5,410 nt of DNA, taken from the NCBI GenBank assembly GCA_009701945.1, contig WLJF01000055.1, positions 1 to 5,410 on the forward strand, given 5' to 3'. The notes under the pieces were generated by a model that was not told the origin of the DNA, made no database searches, and was given only the letters and a program-made list of their open reading frames with translations. This stretch comes from Actinomycetota bacterium. Its GTDB lineage: Bacteria; Actinomycetota; Actinomycetes; Nanopelagicales; Nanopelagicaceae. How positions within the stretch are numbered: position 1 is the stretch's first letter; each line of letters opens with the position of its first letter. Made by a program: the position numbers and the translations under genes. Shown one piece after another: positions 1 to 5,410 of this stretch.

Positions 1-1012
1 CATCGGCTGTGTATTCACCATGGGAGCTATTGCCGAAGACGACGACCCAATCCCCCGACTTAGCCTTTGATGCAGCCCCTAAATCCACAACGAATTGATC
101 CATCGAGACGCGACCAATAATTGGTGATTTCTTACCTGAGAACCAGATACCTGCATCGCGAGCAACACGTGGAATGCCATCTGCATAACCCATTGCAATC
201 ACACCTAGCTTGGTATCGGCACTGGTGCTCTCTGTTGCTCCATACCCAACGGGTGTGTGAGCTGGAACTTCTTTTACTAAGTAGAGAGCTGCTCGTAATT
301 GCATTGCAGGCCGAAGACCAAGTGATTGTGAATTACCAAGAGTTATCACATCAGGTGATAACCCATACATAGCAATACCTGTGCGGACCATGTCAAATGC
401 AGCAGCGTGGTTCTTCAAGGTTGCCGCAGAGTTAGATAAGTGGCGAATGACATCGGTAAATCCAAGTTCGTGCACACGTGCAACCATCTGATTAAAGCGC
501 TCCATCTGATCAGAGTTCTGTTTCTCATCCGGTTCATCAGCGCGAGCGAAGTGGGAGAAGATTCCCGCAATCTCCACATTCTCAAGATGCGATGCCGTAA
601 GTGAGTCCCATTCACCAAGGAATCCACCACGTGACATTCCTGTATCAACCTCTAAATGCACTTTCGCCTTCTTTGAAGTCGATGCATCAGAGATCTCTTT
701 TAGGGCTGCAAGAGATGCAACTGCTACTTCAATATCAAGCTCGATTGCCTTCTTAAAATCTGATCCGGGTTGAACAAGCCACGCCAAGATGGGTGCATCA
801 ATTCCTGCCTCACGAAGAGCGATCGCTTCTTCAAGAAGTGCCACACCTAAATAATCAGCACCTGCAGAAAGTGCTGCCTGTGCAACAGGAATAAGTCCAT
901 GTCCATAAGCATCAGCCTTCACAACTGCGAGCAGCTTTGTTCCGGCCGCCTTCTTTAACAACTCAACATTGTGCTTGATTGCGCTGAGATCAACGATTGC
1001 CTCTGCTCTCAT
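1..1012 (-). CDS. alr: Alanine racemase, PLP-dependent (C-terminus cut by window edge)
   Basis: Converts L-alanine to D-alanine in the cytoplasm for peptidoglycan stem peptides. Translating back from the ATG at 1012-1010 gives 337 uninterrupted residues; relatives have about 370, so roughly the last 30-40 (including the C-terminal conserved Tyr/Arg region) lie outside the window. Visible motifs are [11 protein letters not shown] with PLP-binding Lys32, VDTGMSRGG with Arg128, SHFARAD with His154, HLSNSAA (Asn194, Ser195), [10 protein letters not shown] with Arg210, VGYGAT with Tyr257 (the opposite-face catalytic base), GYADG (Tyr276) and GRVSMDQ (Met304). The TIM barrel (about 1-230) and the start of the beta domain are therefore present. 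Glu121 sits seven residues before Arg128, where the Geobacillus enzyme has carbamylated Lys129. The start overlaps the acpS stop as ATGA, which suggests translational coupling. No frameshift is seen. Confidence 0.97.
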   Translation of the reverse strand, partial: MRAEAIVDLSAIKHNVELLKKAAGTKLLAVVKADAYGHGLIPVAQAALSAGADYLGVALLEEAIALREAGIDAPILAWLVQPGSDFKKAIELDIEVAVASLAALKEISDASTSKKAKVHLEVDTGMSRGGFLGEWDSLTASHLENVEIAGIFSHFARADEPDEKQNSDQMERFNQMVARVHELGFTDVIRHLSNSAATLKNHAAAFDMVRTGIAMYGLSPDVITLGNSQSLGLRPAMQLRAALYLVKEVPAHTPVGYGATESTSADTKLGVIAMGYADGIPRVARDAGIWFSGKKSPIIGRVSMDQFVVDLGAASKAKSGDWVVVFGNSSHGEYTAD

Positions 1013-1350
1013 CGCTCAAGCACCACCATGGCAGATGCAATTCCAGCATCGTGCGAGAGTGAGAGATGCACCTGTGCGCCATCAACAAGATCTGCAATCT
1101 CACCGCGGAAGAGAAATTCAGGTTTGCCATTCGGTTGATTGATCACTTCAGCATCATGCCAGTGCAATCCATGGCTTGGGCTCAACGCTTTATAGAGAGC
1201 CTCTTTTGCAGCAAAGCGCGCAGCCAGTGATTGCGAAGATAGCGTGCGCTCTGATTCTGTAAAGAGCTTCTCACGTAGTCCTGGTGTGCGCTCTAAGGAT
1301 TCAAGGAATCGCGCAATATCCACGACATCGATGCCGATTCCATCAATCAT
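1009..1350 (-). CDS. acpS: Holo-[acyl-carrier-protein] synthase
   Basis: Transfers 4'-phosphopantetheine from CoA to a serine of acyl carrier protein, activating it for fatty-acid synthesis in the cytoplasm. The 113-residue product is of normal length for the small trimeric AcpS class. It opens with [12 protein letters not shown], where Asp8 is a magnesium ligand. [12 protein letters not shown] follows, with Glu50 as the second metal ligand and Lys54 as the conserved catalytic/CoA-contacting lysine. Further on are PNGKP (73-77) and the C-terminal HLSLSHD strand (95-101). The ATG is fixed by the conserved N-terminus starting at once after it. The 20-base gap from the upstream PAP2 gene shows no convincing Shine-Dalgarno sequence, so expression may depend on coupling. 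The stop codon overlaps the alr start by four bases. Many actinobacteria have nnrD between acpS and alr; it is missing here. Confidence 0.97.
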   Translation of the reverse strand: MIDGIGIDVVDIARFLESLERTPGLREKLFTESERTLSSQSLAARFAAKEALYKALSPSHGLHWHDAEVINQPNGKPEFLFRGEIADLVDGAQVHLSLSHDAGIASAMVVLER

Positions 1351-1370
1351 GGGAGTGAGTGTATTAGCCC

Positions 1371-2039
1371 CTAGTGAAGTTGGCTATCAGATGGAAAGAA
1401 GCGATCAATTGCGATGATGAGGACCAAGAGAGCGCCGCCTAGTAGCAGCCCTCCAAATAAATCCAAGAACCAATGAGTATTACGAAGAAGTGAGACCACA
1501 CAGACAGTCAAAGCTAGGAGTCCCACACCAGCACTTGCAAGGCGTCCTTTATATCTATCCACATGCGCATATCGATAAATCAGATATGCAACAACGCCCC
1601 AGATAAAAATTGCATTGGAAGCATGGCCGCTGGGATATGACATTCCACCTGCATGCAAAATATCAAAACCATCGCGAGGCTTTGTGCGGCCTAACCCATA
1701 TTTAAAGGCACCGACAACAACATTGAGTGAGATGAAAGATAGGAGTCCAAGATTGATCGGTCTCCACGTCTTAAAACGTCGGGATATATAGAGAGCCACA
1801 ATCAGGAGTGCAATGCCTGAGACACCGCGCAGACCCAGATCATCAAGGCGGCGAACAATGAAACCGACAGTTCCTGTAAATCGCGGGTGTTCGAGTTCAC
1901 TGAGTTCACGATCGATGCGAACCATAAATCCATCGGTAAGAACTTGATAGGTAATAAAGAGGTAACCTGCAAAGAGGCTCGCAGACCACTTAAGCGCACG
2001 GCGCATCTGACGGTGGCGATGATCGAGAACTGTTGGCAT
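1371..2039 (-). CDS. PAP2-family integral membrane phosphatase, substrate unknown
   Basis: This 222-residue protein has about six hydrophobic segments by eye (roughly 17-36, 72-87, 95-113, 141-157, 168-186, 193-211), the usual PAP2 topology. The phosphatase motifs lie between and at the ends of helices. Motif C1 is K113-x6-K120-P121 at the end of helix 3, where the family consensus is K-x6-R-P. Motif C2 is YPSGHA (135-140) with His139. Motif C3 is [11 protein letters not shown] with nucleophile His189 and Asp193, but the arginine normally six residues before the histidine is Ser183; Arg186 lies nearby. PAP2 enzymes remove phosphate from lipid phosphates or isoprenoid diphosphates at the membrane. 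Placement among cell-wall precursor genes makes undecaprenyl-diphosphate recycling a reasonable guess, not a demonstrated role. The ATG is two bases after the glmS stop and lacks a clear Shine-Dalgarno, so reinitiation is likely. Met12 is an alternative start. Confidence 0.85.
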   Translation of the reverse strand: MPTVLDHRHRQMRRALKWSASLFAGYLFITYQVLTDGFMVRIDRELSELEHPRFTGTVGFIVRRLDDLGLRGVSGIALLIVALYISRRFKTWRPINLGLLSFISLNVVVGAFKYGLGRTKPRDGFDILHAGGMSYPSGHASNAIFIWGVVAYLIYRYAHVDRYKGRLASAGVGLLALTVCVVSLLRNTHWFLDLFGGLLLGGALLVLIIAIDRFFPSDSQLH

Positions 2040-2041
2040 GG

Positions 2042-3880
2042 TTATTCGACGGTGACTGATTTAGCGAGATTTCGTGGCTGATCAACATCATTTCCACGAG
2101 CGACAGCGATTTCATAAGCAAATACTTGAAGTGGAACCGTTGCAAGAACTGGCTGGAATAGTGGGGAGGCGACAGGAATACGAATGATGTGCTCTGCGCC
2201 AATAACTTCAGCACCTTCGGGCGCGATAACGATCACGCGAGCACCACGTGCCTTCACCTCTTGAATATTGCTCAACATCTTCTCATCAAGTGCATGCTCA
2301 TCCTTTGTTGGAAGGATTGCAATCACTGCAGTTCCTTCTTCAATGAGAGCAATAGGACCGTGCTTAAGTTCTCCGCCTGCAAAACCTTCAGCATGGATAT
2401 AGGCAAGCTCTTTTAGCTTGAGCGCACCTTCTAGAGCTACTGGATATTCAATCCCCCGACCTAAGAAGAGAACAGTGTTGTCTTTTGCAAATTTACGAGT
2501 CAGCTCACGAAGTGGCTCAATAGTTTCAAGAATCTGTTCAACCTGTCCTGGTAGCTCAAGCATTTCGGTATAGAGGCTCTTTACCTGTGCATCGGTGAGT
2601 GTGCCGCGCACCTGTGCCAACTTAAGACCGATGAGATAGACAGCAACAATTTGTGTAAGAAATGCCTTAGTGGAAGCAACAGCAATTTCAGGGCCAGCAT
2701 GTGTATAGAGAACAGCATCTGATTCACGTGGAATCGTTGAAGAGTTTGTATTACAGACTGCCAATACTCGAGCACCTGCCGCCTTTGCGTGGCGCACAGC
2801 CATCAGTAGATCCATCGTTTCACCGGATTGTGAAATAGCGATCACAAGTGAATCTTTATCAACAATGGGGTCGCGATAGCGATACTCAGATGCAATCTCA
2901 ACATCAACAGGAACTTTGGCCCACTTTTCAATCGCATACTTTGCAACCATTCCAGCGTGATAAGCAGTTCCGCATGCAATGACTGAGATGCGCTTAATCT
3001 TCTTGATTTCATCATCACTCATATGTAGCTCATCGAGCTGAATCTGATTGTTATCGCTTAAGCGACCAATCAAAGTATCTGCAATCGCCTTAGGCTGATC
3101 GAAGATCTCCTTCAACATGAAGTGGGCAAAGCCACCTTTTTGAGCAGCTGCTGCATCCCACGTAATTTCATACTCTTTCAAGGCCAGCGCCTTGCCATCT
3201 AAATCGCAGATAGCAATCCCATCAGGATTGATAGTCACTACTTCATCTTGGCCAAGTTCAACAGCACGCTTTGTGTAATCGATAAAGGCTGCAACATCTG
3301 ATGCCAAGAAGTTCTCACCATCACCGAGGCCAGCAACAAGTGGTGAATTGCGGCGCACACCCACAATTGTCTGTGGTGCATCGGCATGGATTGCAAGAAG
3401 GGTAAAGGAGCCGCGAAGACGCTTGACCGCAGCTCTCATCGCAGCTGTTAAGTCACCCTTATGTTCTTTGCGAAGTTCAGAAAGTAAGTGAGCCACAGAT
3501 TCTGTATCAGTCTCTGATTCAAAGGTATGGCCACGCTTTTCAAGTTCTGCTTTGAGCTCTGAGTAATTCTCAATGATGCCGTTGTGAATCACAGCGAGCT
3601 TGCCTTCGTTATCAAGATGCGGGTGGGCATTGCGATCAGTTGGACCACCATGGGTTGCCCAACGTGTGTGGCCAATACCTGAGTGAACTGTTGGAAGATT
3701 TGCAGGAAGTGCACCTTCAAGATTGGCAAGCTTTCCTGCGCGCTTTTCTACAAAGAGTGATGTGCCGGTGCCGAGTGCAATACCTGCTGAGTCATATCCG
3801 CGATATTCAAGTCGGCGAAGTCCTTCAACGATGGGCGTGAATGCAGATTGTGGTCCTGTGTAACCCACGATTCCGCACAC
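2042..3880 (-). CDS. glmS: Glutamine--fructose-6-phosphate aminotransferase (isomerizing)
   Basis: Makes glucosamine-6-phosphate from fructose-6-phosphate and glutamine, the committed step to UDP-GlcNAc. The 612 residues match the family (E. coli 609). The N-terminal Ntn glutaminase domain (about 1-240) begins CGIVGYTG, with Cys2 as the nucleophile after Met removal, and carries HTRWATHG (Arg74, Trp75), IHNGIIENY (Asn100, Gly101) and SETDTE (Asp125). The first SIS domain (about 290-430) has IACGTAYHAG, ISQSGET (350-355) and AGPEIAVASTKAF. The second (about 460-600) has EGALKLKE (Glu491) and ELKHGP (His507). The tail DVDQPRNLAKSVTVE contains Lys607, the sugar-binding lysine. The start codon is GTG, and Cys2 fixes it. 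It begins three bases after the glmM stop, so the two sequential enzymes are probably translationally coupled. That spacing leaves no room for a glmS ribozyme. Confidence 0.99.
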   Translation of the reverse strand: MCGIVGYTGPQSAFTPIVEGLRRLEYRGYDSAGIALGTGTSLFVEKRAGKLANLEGALPANLPTVHSGIGHTRWATHGGPTDRNAHPHLDNEGKLAVIHNGIIENYSELKAELEKRGHTFESETDTESVAHLLSELRKEHKGDLTAAMRAAVKRLRGSFTLLAIHADAPQTIVGVRRNSPLVAGLGDGENFLASDVAAFIDYTKRAVELGQDEVVTINPDGIAICDLDGKALALKEYEITWDAAAAQKGGFAHFMLKEIFDQPKAIADTLIGRLSDNNQIQLDELHMSDDEIKKIKRISVIACGTAYHAGMVAKYAIEKWAKVPVDVEIASEYRYRDPIVDKDSLVIAISQSGETMDLLMAVRHAKAAGARVLAVCNTNSSTIPRESDAVLYTHAGPEIAVASTKAFLTQIVAVYLIGLKLAQVRGTLTDAQVKSLYTEMLELPGQVEQILETIEPLRELTRKFAKDNTVLFLGRGIEYPVALEGALKLKELAYIHAEGFAGGELKHGPIALIEEGTAVIAILPTKDEHALDEKMLSNIQEVKARGARVIVIAPEGAEVIGAEHIIRIPVASPLFQPVLATVPLQVFAYEIAVARGNDVDQPRNLAKSVTVE

Positions 3881-3883
3881 GAA

Positions 3884-5230
3884 TTAGTTCCCCAGTTCTG
3901 CCTTAACGGTTGCAGCAAGTGATGCTGCGATTTCTTGTGCAAGGTTATCACTCGAGGCTTCGACCATGACTCGAATGAGAGGTTCTGTGCCAGATGCGCG
4001 AAGTAATACTCGACCATCACTGCCCAGAGTTGCTTCAGCTTTGGCAACAGCATCGGTAATCACCTGAGATGTGCTGAGCTTGTCTTTAGCAACATTAGGA
4101 ACGTTGATCAATACTTGAGGAAAACGCTTCATCGTTGCAGCAAGATCTGCCAGTGTCTTCTTAGTGCGAACGACCTCTTGAGCTAATTGAAGAGCTGTAA
4201 GGATTCCATCTCCAGTATTCGCAAACTCGCGCATAATCAGGTGGCCAGATTGTTCCCCGCCTAATGAGAAATCACCTTCCAGCATCTTCTCAAGAACATA
4301 GCGATCGCCCACTGCAGTGGTGATGACATCAATGCCAGCTTCTTTCATCGCATGCATAAATCCAAGATTGCTCATCACTGTGCCAACGATGGTGTTGGAC
4401 TTCAGTGCACCGCGCTCTTTAAATCCACGAGCAAGAATTGTCATGATGGCATCGCCATCAATCACATTTCCCTGTGCATCAACTGCAAGGCAGCGGTCTG
4501 CATCTCCATCATGGGCAATACCAAAGTCAGCACCTTCTTTAAGAACGCGTGCCTGTAAATCTTCAAGATGAGTAGATCCACAATTCTCATTGATATTCCA
4601 TCCATCAGGTGTGTGATGGATGGCAATGACTGTGGCTCCCGCCTTCTCGTAGGCAAGAGGCCCCACAACTGAAGATGCGCCATTGGCACAATCAATAACA
4701 ATCTTTAAGCCATTAAGTGGAGTTGAAACAGATGCAAGCAGGTGGCTCACATAGCGATCACGTGCTGTCTCATCAAAGGTAATGCGACCAACATCGCGTC
4801 CTGTGGGACGAGTCCATGGCTCACCCATACGCTTTTCAATCGCAGCTTCAATAGCATCATCGAGCTTTCCGCCACCGCGTGAGAACAACTTAATTCCATT
4901 ATCTGGCATTGGGTTATGCGATGCTGAAATCATCACACCAAGATCTGCGCCAGATTCACCTACGAGATATGCAATTGCCGGTGTGGGAAGAACTCCGACG
5001 CGATAAACATCAACGCCAGCACTTGCAAGACCTGCAGCAACTGCTGCCTCTAGGAATTCACCTGATGCGCGTGAATCTTGACCGACGATTGCACGTGGGC
5101 GCTTGCCCTTATTAGAAGATGATTCAACGAGGATATGTGCTGCAGCTACTGCAACATCGACAGCGATTTCAGCTGTGAGAGTCTGCCCGTTTGCTAAACC
5201 ACGAATCCCGTCTGTTCCAAAGAGAGCCAT
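3884..5230 (-). CDS. glmM: Phosphoglucosamine mutase
   Basis: Interconverts glucosamine-6-phosphate and glucosamine-1-phosphate, the step between GlmS and GlmU on the way to UDP-GlcNAc. The 448 residues form a full-length four-domain alpha-D-phosphohexomutase. It opens LFGTDGIRG. The active-site loop MISASHNPMPDNGIK carries Ser104, the residue that is phosphorylated. The metal loop is DGDADR (Asp241, Asp243, Asp245). The sugar-binding loop is GEQSGH (325-330), and the phosphate-binding loop of domain 4 is RASGTEPLIR (411-420). The SASHNP signature and the rpsI/glmS neighbours support GlmM over a phosphomannomutase. The ATG is set by a strong AAAGGAG five bases upstream and by the conserved N-terminus. 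The initiation region lies inside a long inverted repeat whose downstream arm covers codons 4-9. The stop codon is three bases before glmS. Confidence 0.99.
   Translation of the reverse strand: MALFGTDGIRGLANGQTLTAEIAVDVAVAAAHILVESSSNKGKRPRAIVGQDSRASGEFLEAAVAAGLASAGVDVYRVGVLPTPAIAYLVGESGADLGVMISASHNPMPDNGIKLFSRGGGKLDDAIEAAIEKRMGEPWTRPTGRDVGRITFDETARDRYVSHLLASVSTPLNGLKIVIDCANGASSVVGPLAYEKAGATVIAIHHTPDGWNINENCGSTHLEDLQARVLKEGADFGIAHDGDADRCLAVDAQGNVIDGDAIMTILARGFKERGALKSNTIVGTVMSNLGFMHAMKEAGIDVITTAVGDRYVLEKMLEGDFSLGGEQSGHLIMREFANTGDGILTALQLAQEVVRTKKTLADLAATMKRFPQVLINVPNVAKDKLSTSQVITDAVAKAEATLGSDGRVLLRASGTEPLIRVMVEASSDNLAQEIAASLAATVKAELGN
3888..3893 (-). promoter_or_regulatory. Probable ribosome binding site of glmS, inside the end of glmM
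   Basis: The last codons of glmM contain GGGGAA, seven bases before the GTG start of glmS. It is a fair but imperfect match to the anti-Shine-Dalgarno. With a GTG start and a three-base intergenic gap, glmS translation probably relies partly on ribosomes finishing glmM. Confidence 0.5.
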
Positions 5231-5262
5231 AAAAACTCCTTTACTGCAGGAACAAACGGGAT
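5205..5262 (-). promoter_or_regulatory. Inverted repeat / predicted RNA hairpin enclosing the glmM start
   Basis: The + strand arm at 5249-5262 (GGAACAAACGGGAT) and the arm at 5205-5218 (ATCCCGTCTGTTCC) are reverse complements in 13 of 14 positions. In the glmM transcript the single difference becomes a G-U wobble, giving a potential continuous 14-base-pair helix. The upstream arm is in the rpsI-glmM leader, and the downstream arm encodes part of GTDGIR in glmM. The loop (5219-5248) holds the Shine-Dalgarno and start codon. The helix overlaps the expected footprint of an initiating ribosome, so if it forms it should affect glmM translation. As DNA, it could instead be an operator. The pairing is read directly from the sequence; the function is inferred. 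No U-run follows it, so it is not an intrinsic terminator. Confidence 0.6.
5236..5242 (-). promoter_or_regulatory. Strong ribosome binding site of glmM
   Basis: On the coding strand AAAGGAG lies five bases (TTTTT) before the glmM ATG. It is the clearest Shine-Dalgarno in the window and fixes the start. It sits inside the 30-base loop of the surrounding inverted repeat. Confidence 0.85.
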
Positions 5263-5278
5263 ATCGAGATAAAAAGAA

Positions 5279-5410
5279 TTAACGCTTTGAGTACTGTGAA
5301 CGCTTACGCGCCTTCTTCAGACCGTACTTCTTACGTTCGATAACGCGAGCATCGCGCTTGAGGAAGCCAGCCTTCTTAAGAGCTGGACGGTTTGCCTCTG
5401 TGTCGATCTC
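5279..5410 (-). CDS. rpsI: Small ribosomal subunit protein S9 (C-terminal part)
   Basis: A component of the 30S subunit head whose basic C-terminal tail reaches the P-site tRNA. Only the last 43 residues and a TAA stop are in the window; the rest lies beyond the right edge. The visible part reads [17 protein letters not shown], then [19 protein letters not shown], matching the highly conserved S9 tail including the terminal S-K-R with its invariant Lys-Arg end. It is too short to be found by a length-based ORF scan. In most bacteria rplM precedes rpsI, so rplM is expected just outside. In actinobacteria glmM commonly follows, as here, 48 bases downstream. Neither a terminator nor a convincing promoter is visible in that gap, so read-through into glmM is possible. 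Confidence 0.97.
   Translation of the reverse strand, partial: EIDTEANRPALKKAGFLKRDARVIERKKYGLKKARKRSQYSKR

Noticed and set aside
121..372. Plus-strand ORF of 83 codons
   Set aside because: It lies antisense to alr, whose frame is intact and carries conserved motifs; the ORF product is His/Leu-rich with no recognisable domain.
1..1012. Possible pseudogene because no closed ORF is listed for alr
   Set aside because: Codon-by-codon reading shows no stop or frameshift over 337 codons; the gene simply runs off the window edge.
1365..1386. Small inverted repeat (tagcc/ggcta) at the PAP2-acpS junction
   Set aside because: A five-base stem with a 12-base loop is expected by chance, and there is no T-run or other supporting context.
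1887..2081. Plus-strand ORF ending in STVTDLARFRG
   Set aside because: This is the reverse-strand shadow of the conserved GlmS C-terminus (PRNLAKSVTVE) and the PAP2 start, a typical spurious ORF.
3881..3890. glmS ribozyme/riboswitch upstream of glmS
   Set aside because: The glmM-glmS gap is only three bases, so there is no untranslated leader to hold the ribozyme.
4317..4571. Plus-strand ORFs of 84 and 68 codons within glmM
   Set aside because: They are antisense shadows of glmM with no domain and no independent ribosome binding site.
5205..5262. Inverted repeat as an intrinsic terminator of rpsI
   Set aside because: The downstream arm is inside glmM coding sequence, the loop is 30 bases, and no T-run follows on either strand.

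Overview
The window is a dense, single-direction stretch of a bacterial chromosome. All genes are read from the minus strand, so transcription runs from high to low coordinates. In that order it holds the 3' end of rpsI (ribosomal protein S9), glmM (phosphoglucosamine mutase), glmS (glucosamine-6-phosphate synthase), a six-helix PAP2-type membrane phosphatase, acpS (holo-ACP synthase) and alr (alanine racemase, cut by the left edge). No gene-free stretch reaches 50 bases.

The order rpsI-glmM-glmS-...-acpS-alr is typical of Actinobacteria. By eye the GC content is only in the mid-to-high 40s percent, low for that phylum. With the very tight packing (gaps of 2, 3 and 20 bases and one 4-base overlap) this points to a streamlined actinobacterium, such as the freshwater acI/Nanopelagicales group (Planktophila-like). 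That placement is an inference from synteny and composition, not from a marker-gene tree.

Functionally, most of the cluster feeds the cell envelope. GlmS makes glucosamine-6-phosphate from fructose-6-phosphate and glutamine, and GlmM converts it to glucosamine-1-phosphate for UDP-GlcNAc. Alr makes D-alanine for the peptidoglycan stem peptide. AcpS loads the phosphopantetheine arm on acyl carrier protein for lipid synthesis. The PAP2 protein between glmS and acpS is probably a lipid-phosphate or isoprenoid-diphosphate phosphatase. Undecaprenyl carrier recycling would fit its neighbours but is unproven.

The most notable unexplained structure is at the rpsI-glmM junction. A 14-base inverted repeat (one mismatch, which becomes a G-U pair in the RNA) has one arm in the 48-base leader and the other inside codons 4-9 of glmM. 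Its 30-base loop holds exactly the glmM Shine-Dalgarno sequence and start codon. A second, mutually exclusive pairing of the same leader arm with codons 13-15 is also possible. This could be a cis-acting translational control element or an operator. Other points of interest are departures from consensus in two PAP2 catalytic motifs, a Glu in Alr at the place of the usual carbamylated Lys, and the absence of nnrD between acpS and alr.
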